Positions 12,035 to 24,700 of a stretch of 64,000 bases of DNA are shown piece after piece. This stretch comes from Capitella teleta (Eukaryota > Annelida > Polychaeta > Capitellidae): contig KB291874.1 in NCBI GenBank assembly GCA_000328365.1, positions 237,771 through 301,770 on the forward strand, written 5' to 3'. A program made the position numbers and the translations under genes. Under the pieces are notes generated by a model. That model worked only from the letters and a program-made list of their open reading frames with translations, did not search any database and had not been told where the DNA came from. Numbering within the stretch: the first letter of the stretch is position 1; every line of letters starts with the position of its first letter.

Positions 12035-13104
12035 TTAATGGTTGTATTATATGGGTCCTGATATCGATGCATCGTGGGTAAAGGTCAGCTTTTCCTGTAT
12101 TTCAGTGCAACTGTAAGTCAGGACACATTTTCGCCAAATCCTATATAACTGCCCAAAATAAAAATCATATTTAACAATCATATTTTGTGGCTTTTAAGTA
12201 ATAAATAAAATGGTATGAGGGAACTTAACCAACCTGTTCATATTTTCATCTGGGCCCCTTCAAGACACTGTTTGAGAGTCGGCGGCATTCGCTGGCCTTC
12301 CCGCCATTGCAGACCGCTTCATCGGAATTCATCTGCTCCTTTGCCAACTTCACTGGAAACCACTGGCTCGTCGTTATCGGCAAGGCAGACGGAAATTTGG
12401 CGTCGATAACTGCCAGAATCTTTCCCATTCGTATTATCAAAATTATGAGCTTCACAGTTCGTACGCTTCGGAGTTAACATGATAATTTTGTCTTCCAAAA
12501 TCAAAGTTGGTTACAATGGGGCCAATGGAAGATGCGTATCCACTCTAATGGAGTATCTTTGATGGGAGTGCGTTGCGAACGTTCTACAAAAATATCGTTT
12601 ATAAGAGAGGACTCTGGACTGTTCGCTAGAGGAATATGAGCAGTGTACTGTTTATCTCGACATCTGTAACACTACCTGATGATGATGATGTTAGGATCCC
12701 TGAATTATTACAGATTATTGAATTTAGTGTATTTAATCAAATTACCTGGATTAATGACCGTCTCTGCCATGACTGACGAACATGAAAATTTCCCTCAACC
12801 TCGCGAAGATGAATCGGGCGGGGTGTGCGTTTACACTTCTTGCTGTAGTATATGTCAGATCAAGCCTCGACCTGTTGAGGTTGTTCACATGCAATCAATG
12901 AATCATAGCTGTAGTCTGTTGCCATAATCTGTGGGGATCATAGCAATTGATGTCTTGGAACGAGACTAATGCAATCAATTTGCGTTGCTTAGGAAATGAT
13001 TGCGACGTGTTGCTACTTTCACTTTCGGTCGCTGGTTTCGGTTCTGGCTGAGTTTCGATTGAAAACAGAAACCGTGCAAGATGGTTCAATATAACTAGGT
13101 CAAT

Positions 13105-13222
13105 GGTGTGATCATAACGAGCAGACGACGGCCACACCGCCAGTCGGAGCGGCCAACTGGGTCTTACACAATGCGCTTCAGCTTAGCACAGATTCTCGGG
13201 CGAGGTCTGTATACCTCCCATT
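13105..13222 (+). repeat. Dispersed repeat plus hairpin sequence shared with RPL22 intron
   Basis: The first part is a copy of the ~65-bp repeat. From 13184 the sequence TAGCACAGATTCTCGGGCGA and the following bases reappear inverted at about 61184-61215. Both contain an imperfect hairpin, GGGCGAGGT with ACCTC-CC. Confidence 0.5.
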
Positions 13223-13273
13223 GGGCTCGCTGTAGTATGTCAGCTAGCTTCAGCTGTACTCTTATATACCTTC

Positions 13274-13728
13274 CAGGGGCGGATCCAGCCCCCCCCCCTC
13301 CCTAAAATTTGTTAGCAACTTTGCCACAAACCCTCTCGAGTCATCCAAATTCTTTTGAATCCGCACCTGCTGTAACTAGAAATTAATTTGCAACGAGCTT
13401 GCTAACCTCCAGTTTCTAGTCAATATCTTTTTATCATTGTTTTTATTTTTGTCTCATTTCTCCCTTGAGGAGACTGAATAAAATTATTAAAATTATTATT
13501 AATTTGTGGCTGTGAAATCATAACGCTTCTTTTGGGAAAGTTTAGCTCGGGGACAGTTTGAAGCAGCGGGCAAATCGGCAATATATATTGATTTTTCGCG
13601 ATCCATAGATATCATTATGAGGCCGCGCGCTGGCGGACCTTTCTGAAAATAAGTTTCATACATTTTCTGCTGTCACACCTGTGTATTCTGATTACCACCC
13701 TCTGCTCCCTGCCAGCTGCTTGACTGAG

Positions 13729-13763
<35 letters not shown>

Positions 13764-14025
13764 GTGTGCACCTTTCATGATACCTTCTTATTAAATCTTT
13801 TTTGAAAATAAAGTGCTGTACATTTTCTGCATGAGTTGCATCACTGTCACTATCCAGTTTCCCACCCTTGACCGGCAATCTGTATGAACCCTTGTGACTT
13901 CAATCTTACTACAATTAAGAAAAGAAAGCACCTTTTACTTGAGTAAGCAATCAGTTATTAGTAAATCTGCTTCCATTTATTTGATCTGCCCCCCCCCCTA
14001 ACAAAAAATCCTGGATCCGCCCCTG
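13274..14025. mobile_element. hAT-like non-autonomous DNA element
   Basis: The left end CAGGGGCGGATCCAG and the right end CTGGATCCGCCCCTG are perfect 15-bp inverted repeats, a terminus common in hAT-superfamily elements. CCTTC lies immediately outside both ends (13269-13273 and 14026-14030), giving an apparent 5-bp target duplication. This is shorter than the usual 8 bp of hAT but known in the hAT5 group. The interior holds a 30-bp poly-T run (about 13732-13762) and C-rich tracts next to each terminus. No transposase frame. Confidence 0.75.
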
Positions 14026-14464
14026 CCTTCTGCTTGTATCCACCGACAAATTTCTTCCTTTTACACTCATCTGTCATCTTTCACACCAAACACAGCTCAT
14101 ATGATGCACCTCAATTCTACGGCACTTACTGACTTAGCCCCCCCCCCTTCCCGTGTAAACGCTTTCGTTTGCCATCACTATAAGTAGTGTCTTTGTCGTG
14201 GTTACCCCTATCCCCAATTAAATTAATTTAAATGTTTACTTAGTTTCTCATTAATTTTGCCTGACCACCTGTGACACCAGATCTGATGCATTTACGATGT
14301 TGTAACATCACCTCACGTTGTGAGGTTGGGGCTGTAAAACGCCCGCACCCTTTAATTAATCCCCACCTGTGCTCGGTTTCCCCAATAAAAGAAAGTGTTC
14401 GTTGGAAATCGGGGAGTTCTCCGTCGACCAGCGGCCACTTCACGTATCCAGAGCAGTTCCATTG

Positions 14465-14525
14465 TCTAACGAGCAGTCTGGCAGACGACGCCACACCACA
14501 AAATGGGTATTACACAATGGAGCAG
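14465..14525 (+). repeat. Third copy of the ~65-bp dispersed repeat
   Basis: It contains AACGAGCAGTCTGGCAGACG, then CCACACCAC, then TGGGTATTACACAATGGAGC, colinear with the copies at 10860-10935 (-) and 13105-13175 (+). Confidence 0.5.
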
Positions 14526-15797
14526 TTCGTCATTCCTTGGCTAGCCCAAAAGGCTGCCTACTTCAGGGACTGAATCGCGATGCTGGCCAATTAGAGAGAG
14601 AATGTGTGTCCTGCCCACCCCGGGCACGTGACATCTTGTGACCCCTCGTAACCATTATGTAGTGATGTACACTTATAACGGGAAAAATACAGTGTTGGCG
14701 GTTAGGCGGGACTTAGGCCTATTTTTTCTTCTTCGTGTTGATAATTGAAATTGTTAGTTGAAATACATGTATTACATGTAATCATGTATTAGTGATGATG
14801 TCTGTGATGTACACCGCAGATATTTCATAATGTCACCAATCCCTGCTCTATGATTAGTGGTAGCAAGCGCTCATCGCAATCATAACGACCAGTATCATAC
14901 AGCACTCGACTGAATGTTTGACAGTAGCAAGTTCAGTTCAGAAGTGTTCAACAACTTCAGCAAATTCAGCTTGATTCGTGTATTGCAACATACAAAATGT
15001 TCAACTGGGTAATATTACCGTAATAATACCAGTATGACTCAGCTGCTTGGAGCAAAAGTAAAAATAACGAGGGCCATATTGATCATTTCTCAATAATTAA
15101 ATCTACTACTCCCACGGGTGACGGAAAACAACAAAAAAGGGATATAATTTGATAAATTTCCGAGGGCTAAAATTTCCTGATACCGAGCATTATTTTTGTC
15201 ATTCAACGAGCCATAATTGCTGAGGTTAAAGGTCAGGCAGAGGATTCCGCCATAGGTTTTCTCGCATGCTTAACACCCAGCAATAGATTTTAGTTGTTAT
15301 ATAATTTTTTCTTTCTTTTTATGTCATATTGCATGTATATGCGAAATAAATACTATATATCAAAGACACCAAAACGTTCCATGGATCATTAATTATAGAA
15401 TGCTCAGCATTAAAAAATAAGAAAATATTATCCTCAAAAGTAGGCGTTTATCAGGTTTATTAGGGACTCAGCATAATAATATGAGATCTTTTAGTATGCA
15501 AGCCTGAGTCCATGATTGGGGATTAGTAAAACACATGCATTTACAGATAACACTGTTGTAGCACCGTAACACGTGTTCATGGCGCTGAACTAGCGCGAAT
15601 GTGCGTTAATATCTCGACTTTTGCTGCTGCAACGAATATTCAGCTAATTTGCATAATTACGATAACATTATTCAGTGGCGGAAGTAGGTGTCTGGACTCT
15701 GGTGCAAAATTTCCGAGTGCGAATTCAGTGTTCATCTGTGTTGTTCATTGGAATTTGTGGATATAATTCTGCGATCCTCTCATATCTCTTCTGGACC

Positions 15798-18700
15798 ATG
15801 CGTCCGAATATCGAATTCAATGAATGCCTCAAGGACTCGCCTCGCTTCAGGTTTGTTGCGCCTCTAGTTCAATGACTTCAAATCTATGATCTTTATTCTA
15901 TCATCTATCAAGTATCATTCTATGGTAAATGTTACTTCACTTAATTTCTTGAATCATGAAGGAGTTAGTTTCTGTCACTATGAATCTGACTGAGGGAGAT
16001 TCTGAGTGACAGACCAATTTCAATGAGGCCGGGACTGACTCTCAATAATTGTGTCTACAATCCTCAATTCTTATTCTATATTTCATTAAATTAATACTCA
16101 AACTCAAAAGTCAAACCATTCAAACTGAGTGACTGACCTGTCAGTCTTGTGACTGACTGAGTCATCGGGGATTCAGGGTCACTTGTTGAAATAAAAAATG
16201 AATCCAATTAATCATATAAAATTATCCAATATCATTATAATATCGTGAGCAATGATTGTGACAAAGGACAATGTCTTCAATTGACAATTTTCTTGAATCA
16301 TGAATCATGAATGTAGTGAAAGTTGAGTAGCATGTCAGGTTGAACATGGTGGTGCTATAATTTTGAATTATTACTTTTGGTTTATTTATGTCTTTATGAG
16401 TAATTTAGTCAGTAGCAATCTAGTGCTGATGCTTCTGGTTGGTCTATTGATGTAATACTGTAGACTGTGGTGTAGCGTATTTTTATGTTACTTTTCAAAA
16501 TTACAACTTGCTCCTATATCGGTCATTTTGCGTGGAGGGCTACCAGGCGGCGTCTTGTCGCACTGTAACTGAGTAGGGCAACGAGTATCTTCTGGTCATT
16601 CACGCATTCATTTTATGTTTTTTTTTTATCTATTCATTTAATTATATATCTATTTACTTACCATTTTGTTCTGTGACTGTTGTTTTTGGGAATGGGGGAG
16701 GGAAGTACCGGTAGGGCTTATTGTTTGGTTGGCTATTTCAGTTAAGTTTTTTTCAGTTATTACTGTATTATTTATGAAGATATCTTTAATTTTATAGAAA
16801 TAGAAGATATATAAAAAGAGAAACTCGAACGTCAGATTGTAAGAATTCCGAAACAAATGCACTTTAATCCAGTCAACCCGAAGCTGAGGATGATCACCAC
16901 ACAACCGTACGTAACATTAAATGTAAATTATGGAGCCGCCGCCAATATGTACTAGCCGCCACTGATTGGTGCAGTCTACCAGGTGCTATTAGCCGATCAC
17001 TATCAACAGCAGCTCTCAGCCGATTCAATCCAAATATTTTACATTCAGTATTATAATAAGTTATCATTTGTACAAGTCTTAATTGTGTTTATGGTAAATA
17101 TTTATATAATTACCATCTGAGGAAATAGATTTTATTCAGTTTACTTCATTAAAATTAATTTAAGGATTTATGCCCATACATATACGAGGGTTGTCCCAAA
17201 GTATTTTGGAGTGACATAGGATGCACAGTATACTAGTACGTACTAGGGTTAATGTGAAATATTCATTGACAAGTACTATAGTAGATCACTAATTACTAGC
17301 TATATGTACATTATTGGTATGTACCTGACATTAGGCCTGCCATGTTTTGATTGATTGTTCTTTAACTATGCCGAACCCTCATTTTAGAATTCAGAGGCCA
17401 AAAATAATTTGTATTGGCCTCTTATAACACTTGGTTCATTACCTGATTACACTGTTTGCCTACATATACTGCTTTTGTTTGTCTGCAAAATTAGTGGAAA
17501 TCTGTTAATTTTCAGGCAATTAGTTGAGCTATACATGTAACACAGATGTTGCCCAAAATTGCAAGTCGAGACATAAAAAACATGATTTTTTCATTCAAAT
17601 TCTGATGCAACAACTCATTCGTTTTGCCATTCTCTTTCCTCTTCCAAAATGTTCCTCTATTTGTATCCTCTTCCCGCTGCATTTATTATTTGCTTGCAAT
17701 TGCTTGCAAAAAAAAAGTTAATTGAACTTTGCTGGAGTTGCGTTTGGTTTAAATACTGCTTTTGAAGTTCACGAAACGCCCTAAACCTCTCAAACTTGAG
17801 TAAAGCGAGAGTGTAATTGAGTGGGACATAAAAGGATTTGGAAATCGATAATACAAAAACCATCGCCAAGCCGCTGCTAGCCGCCGATCACGATGCTGAG
17901 CCGATATCTCTGATTGGTGGAGCGGCTCAAGTAGCAAGCCGGTCATTTTTACTGCAGCCAGCTGATTCTGGCTAATTACAATCTGCTCCGGGGTCTAGGG
18001 AGGGGGTGGGGGGATGGGGTGCCTCACAACAATAGGAGCTAACAAGATCACACACAATGGTGCATAGATTTATAGATTGGTACGTACATCTAGCCTTGTG
18101 GTTAGTCTTGGATTTGAGATGCCAACCCCACGTTACAGCACTATGAATCATGAATCTTGCACCAAGATATTTGAGAAATTCCTGTCTTCAATGTGATCAG
18201 ACTCAACATCATCAATATTTTCTTTTTACTGCAGTCTCAGTGGCTGTCCATCTGCGTTCCATTTATAGGCTAATAGGCAGAATAGCCCTATTAGTTATCA
18301 CCAACAACAGTGGCAATGGATGCCTAGGATCATTGCAAACAGCGAATTGCTCAATTTATTTAGAGGCTGTCTTATAACTCTTATTTAGTGGTTAATTTAG
18401 GATGTCAATGTTGTTCAATTGGTTGTATTGGCGTTCATTCTATTTGTTCCGTTTCGAAGCATTTTTGTGGTTAAACACACAGGCTGCATGTGGTACGGCT
18501 TCTTCGTTGTCACTATTCACTGAGCGTAAGATTGGCTGTCATCTTAAATTCAAGTCGGACAATCCACGAAGAACGTATAATCTTTCTCAATGAAGCTCAT
18601 TATCATATGACCCTTGACCTCCTCTCTTCCACTGCAATCATGAATTGATGGCATTTTCTTAAAATTATCAGAATTTAATAAATTTATTGGCTGAATTTCA

Positions 18701-21700
18701 TCAATCATACATCTTTGAAAATGTACTTGCAAAGGCTATTGAGTGAATTTAAATCAATGTTGTTCTGCTGTGATGAATAATCCGCAGTGATTGACTCAAT
18801 AAAAAGACAATTTATGCTTGAATCCTTGAACTAATATTTTTCTTTCCTCTCTGCAATTTGCCGAAATGCTGCAGACATTTGACAACCAAGGCCCTGAAGT
18901 CCCAAGGGATGTTTCCCAATTTGAAGCAACCGCTTGTTTAGATATTCCATAAAGCCATTAGGTAATGACGAGGCAGTAAACAGACAATGCACTCGCATGA
19001 CCTTTCTCACACATTTTCCGGACCTCTGGCCAAGCACAATGGAATGGTCCTTTGGTGTTTACTGTGCTGTGCCAAATAGCGGTTGCTATGTTTGTAATTT
19101 GTTGCTGCAAACACCGGCTGCACATTGCAACATATTGCATCAATTAATGCATCAATTTTAAATCCTAAATCTAGTTGAATGGCTTCTCACATGAATTATC
19201 CTCAACCATTACTACTAATTTACTAGTACATCTATTTAGTTTGATCTGAGCATTTCAGTGACGACTGAAGGATTTCATAAGAAAAGGATGTTTTCGCATT
19301 TCCTCCCTGAACTGACACCAGGAAGGAAATAGCATATTTGTTATTTTTAATGGCTTCTTTGAAGTTCTTTTGCGTATTGGATTCGTCCTCAGCGTATTGG
19401 AAGTCTTCAGTGGGAATTGCATAATAGGGAATTACTCCATTGAACGAAGCTCTTGGATGCTATCCCCCTACCGGATCAGCCTCATCCTCCTGGATTACGG
19501 ATCTCATGAATATTCATGAGGGTCGTGAACGGTATTGATCTCCTGGTCGTGGCTATTCAACTGGTGTATTTTTTTTTTTTTTTTTTCTGTGCAAATTGAC
19601 CACGCGAACAGCAAGCGCTTTTATAAATAATATAGTTTGCAGAACAGTACTGGAGTTGGGGATTCCAGGAAGGGCAAACGGAAAAGAAAAATCTCATTTT
19701 GATTATTATCTTGGCTTTCTGTTCTCTCTCCCGGGTCATGTATTCATGTGAACGAGATTTCTCTCCGCGTCAACATCCATGTTTTGATTCCAAAAACATT
19801 GAAAAAAAAATTATCTCTGAGGTTCAAATCCCGAATATTTTTTCTTCTCTTGTCACTATAGTCGGCGCCATTTGTTTTATGGGTTATCTGCATCATGTCT
19901 TATGACTATTGTATTCTCATCTGATGCTCTAAACTTTCAACTCAAAGACCCCGCGAATCTCAAATTCAGCATTCGATTAAAGAAATTGTTGCATAATCTT
20001 ATGACGATGAGTTATCACGATTGCAACCATGGCAGAGTGAGTGGGTCATGTTTACGCGTGTTACATAATCGCCTCTCTTTCTGCTGTTGTATCAAGAGAG
20101 CTCTGTGTTTGACTTTCGCTCTGTCTGCTCTGAGAGGAGGAGATAATGCTGCCAGTTTGATAAGCGTCGCTCTCTCCTCATTCAATCTTGTTGCTGCATC
20201 GACAGACACTTGGAGCCAACTCCTGATAAGAGGGTCTCTTTTTTTGTGTGTGTGCTACTTTCGCGGAGTACTACTACGTACTTCGGTGTTGCGCGTACGA
20301 TCATGAATTTCCTATGTGCACAATGTATAAATATAGCAGTCTGTTGTACACGCCATCTCACCCATTGGGAGGCATTTAACTAATGAGTCATGACCGATTT
20401 TAGTTTATTTTAATAACCGTATGAATTACTATGAAACAGTTCTAACCGTTGTACAATGTATATGTATAATGATGCATTATGCAGACTTGTCTATGAATGA
20501 GTTGAATGTTACTGTATGTATGCCGAACTCATTTCCAATTGTGACATAATGGCTTCCTGATGATTGCGTAATTCTGCTATCAGTGCTTGCTGCATATGAA
20601 CACACCAATTTTCCTGTCTGCAGCAGCAGGATTTTCGCACTTTTTTTCCTTCTTCCTCGTTCCAATCATCTCTCCCTGCTCCAGGGTTGTGCCTTATCAA
20701 TATCTGATAAGATAATGATCAGATGCATTAATTACATTTTTTTCTTTCCAGAGCTTCCCTTGAGGAGGCCGAGGGGGACGTTGACCTACTGGAAGTGAAG
20801 TTGGATAAGGTCGGTTTTAGCTGTCGTTATTCTCTGCACCCAGCAAGTTCAAAGTTCACACCAGAGTTAAAAGCCCTTTTCCCCTTTCAGCTGGTGAAGG
20901 TTTGCAGCCAGATGATCGAAGTGGGCAAGGCATTCAGCAACGCCAACAGGTGAGCACTGATTAGTAAGAAACGGAGTAAGGCCAAGTGATGTGTCCGGCT
21001 GTCTATTGTAGCAAGGCAAAATGAGTGCATATGCTGAGAGGGTAGCAAACCTGAATTATCATTCTCTTCACACATGCAAAACAATACAAGTGCTTACACG
21101 CTGTGCAATGTGTATAACCTGAACTAGACTTCTCCACGATACCTGATCTGTCTTGTTTATGTTAGTTTTTATTACGCAACAGTGAATTTATCTTTTTTCC
21201 TTTTTTTTTTTTTATGTGTTTCCACAAAACAAAAGGTTGAATCATTCATTGCGAGAGTTTATAATTCATCAATCATTCTGTGGTTTATCCCTAGGTAGTT
21301 TATTTTGAGCCGCCCTGTAATTGAAAACACGTTATCCGTAGGTGATATATACACCTGGGAATGAACTGCCATGACCCCTTGCTACTTAACCTGACCCCAA
21401 AATATGAATGCATGTTGTTTATGCAATGTTTCTATGGTAACCAACAGTGCTTTCATCGTTGGTGCGAGGGATGTCGCGGAGCTCTTCAAAGATGAAGACC
21501 TTTTATCGGTGAGCATTCTTCACTCTTGACCTCTTGAGTAGCGCCAGCTGGGATGGGCTGCCTGCTCGCAATCATAACGTACTTCATAATCATAGCGCAC
21601 TTCTTTTAACTCTTGATTTCTCATCTTGATAACAACACGTTCAGATATTAGATAACCCTTGTGATTGTATGATTGATAACGTTTAACAGATGAATCAACT

Positions 21701-24700
21701 AAAATGTGTTGAAATTTGTTTTAATTTGTTTTAATTTGGTAGGCGATTAAATTAATCACAGTTTGATTCATGTCATTTACGTGTGTACTGGGGTATCAGG
21801 TTTTTGAATCTGAGATATTCTGAACTGTTTAACAAGTGCTGTGCTTTGCGTTGGCGGGATATGCATGTTCACAATCGCTGTTTAACTTGCAGGAGGATCA
21901 GTCTGTGGCCGTAAGTATCCATGCATGCGTTCTTTTGCTGCATGCTCCGTTTAGCAATGAAATGTTTGATTTTGAAGTAGGAATTTCTGTTGGTTATATT
22001 GCAGTTATACAATGTATAGTTTTACTCATGTTTTGTGTAACTCTTGAGAATCTGACCATCTTTTACCTTTTGATACTGAATTATTTAATTATGCAACGGA
22101 TAAATTATTCGATTCTGGCCAAGGGGACAGGTGTAATTGGATTTATTGGATATTTTGTCAGATTCGTTGGATTTTGACTTTATGTTATTTTATTATTTTA
22201 TTATTTTTGTTTCTGAATTATTTACTATTGAGTGCATGGTGAACTATAATTTCATTCTATATATATATATATATATTTGAATTATTTTATAATTTTTTTC
22301 CAAGTTTGTCAATTGTTTCAAAACTATTACGATCAATTGTAAACAGAAGCAGCTTGCGTCTTATAATAGCTTCCTTTGCTGGTTCAATCAATACTTTATT
22401 GATCTGTTGTTATTTTAGGCTGCGCTCGCAAAGTTCACGAATATGTTGGCGGAGCTTCAGAAGTATAACAACGTAGGACGAATCAGTCGCACAAACCCTT
22501 CACGCCTCACAAACTTTTTATCTGCAGATTTTATTGGACCAAGCGCACAGGTCCATCTGCAAAAATCTGCAAAGTTTTATAAAAACGTAAGTTTTTCTTT
22601 GAAGGAGAAAATAACTGTGATTTTTTTTTCTCTGAATATTTGATATAATTTTACAGGGAAATACGCAAAGTGAAAGAAACTCGAAAACATTTTGAGAAGA
22701 TTTCTGACGATCTCGATAACGCGCTCGTCCGGAATGCACAGGCCCCACGAAGCAAACCGCTGGAGTGCGAAGAGGCGAACAATGTTTTGACGGCAATGAA
22801 CTCATGCTTCACTCACGTCTCCCTCGATTATGTCTTCCAGGTGCCGGCTTAGCTTTTGCGATATTTCGTTTTTATCGTTATTTTAATTCGCAGATTAACG
22901 TTCTGCACTCACGGAAACGATTTGATGTTCTTGACACCGTGAGTTATTTCCCTTGAACGATTATAACATGTTCGTAAGGTCTGTTCAGTGGGCGGGTGAG
23001 AAATGAAATATTATTAAGATTGAAATAGCGAGAGTGAACCCTTTGTATCGCATGAATTATGTGCAATGAAATAACAATAAGGATCAATATATCAAAATAT
23101 TGATATGCAAATTAAAAAAAGGACTGAAAAGTTGTTAATCATAGCAGAATTTTAACAAAAATACGAGTGCAATAAAGAATGAAAAGTTTTTTATTTTGTT
23201 AATTTGGTTGCGTTGCAGATGCTAGCGTTCATGCATGCCCAAAATGCGTATTTCCACCAGGGATCTGATCTGTTTGAGGACATGGAACCATACTTCAAAA
23301 GGGTCGCCACTCAGGTCACCTGATTCTCTGCTCAGTCAAATTTATTTCCTCAACTGTCAATTATCAGATTGAGGATTTGAACTCCAAAGGCGCCATTGAC
23401 CAACGGAACATGGAGCAGAAGCACACGCAGGTCCAGCAGAAGGTGCGTTATGATTCAGCTCATGATTCAGTGCGTTATGATTTCATCGTTGAGTGCGTTA
23501 TGGTGTTATGATTGAGTGCGTTATGATTCCTGCGTGTGCGATTTTCGACTTTTCGATGCGGAGTAATCCTGACTGACATGATGCTAATGGATTTATCACT
23601 CCCGAGTACTTGAACTACTTAAATACAAGTGCATAATAATCCTTAAATAACTTGTGTTTATTTAATTCAACCTGCAGGAAGCAGTTCTCAAATTGCTAAT
23701 TTCAGATGTGCATGGCTCAGAAGATAAATAATTTTCGTGTAAAACTTGACGACATAAATGAATTGCTTCATCATGTCATTCATCATATTAGTCATGCTAC
23801 TCAGTTTTCTAAATTATGCTCACTCAACCTAAACACAAACAAACTAAACGTGTTTCTCTTCTGGCTCAACTCAAGTAAGAAAGTGCGTTCAGTTTTCGTA
23901 ATTTTATACATGTATCAATATTTGAGCTGTGAGTTGGCAGGCACACGCCAATGAGCGAGAGAGATGAAATGTTAAGACGAGAAAATATGATTTAAACATG
24001 CATTGCAGGCTTTCTGGTATTCATTTGCATTATAGTCTTATGCTAATCTGCTCTAATCAGTACTTTGAGGGCACCGAATAGCTCAGTCGATTTGACCGGT
24101 TGACTGCAATCCTATGCCGATCGTGGGGGTCGAGGTTCCGGGTTCGAGACTCGATCAGGCCATGGGCGTTATGATTGTGAATTATAATTGTAATTCGTTA
24201 TAATTATAATTCTTCAGTGACTCTGCAGTGCGTAACAAGGCCGGGTGCTGTGTTCTACTGTCTATGATGGTATGCAGGATAAAGAACCATTGGGATTTAT
24301 CGATAAGAGTAGGGGGAAACCCCGGTCCCGGGCCTTCTGTTCTGGCGCCCGTATCATCCGAATGGGTTGGATGGAGCCGTAAAACCCCACCATATAACCA
24401 TTACTTCAGTCTGGAACCAAGTCAAACCAGCATGTAATGTAAATTTATCACTGCCCCATTCCGTAAGAATGTTGCCTCATCTATGCTTCACTTAGCGGCG
24501 CCACGCTAAGCCGTGCGTTGCTTCACTTAGCGGCGCCACGCTAAGCCGTGCGTTGCTTCACTTGCGGCGCCACGCTAAGCCGTGCGTTGCTTCGCCTGCA
24601 GCGAAATCAACAACATCGTCGACGGGAGACGACGTCAGTGCTGTCGACATCGTTGCTCCCCCTTCTGATGAATGGATCGTTCGTTCCATTTCAGCGTTCG

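Larger units (their letters stand above)
10144..15797. other. Repeat-rich spacer between the TPR gene and ACAP
   Basis: No gene was supported beyond a possible first exon of the TPR gene just upstream of 10143. It holds three related ~65-bp repeats (about 10860-10935 on -, 13105-13175 and 14465-14525 on +), the TTAA MITE 11386-12034 and the hAT-like element 13274-14025. The final 1 kb should contain the ACAP promoter, but I recognise no core element there. Confidence 0.6.

Noticed and set aside
18831-19143. Minus-strand frame with LPNGFMEYLNKRLLQIGKHP
   Set aside because: It reads somewhat like protein, but no donor or acceptor with matching phase was found and it lies in ACAP intron 1; coding support is too weak.
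20583-20798. Plus-strand 71-codon frame over ACAP exon 2
   Set aside because: Reads the exon out of frame; the true frame is ASLEEAEGDVDLLEVKLDK.
24071-24165. A functional tRNA gene
   Set aside because: A and B boxes are present, but the acceptor stem does not pair and a SINE body follows directly.
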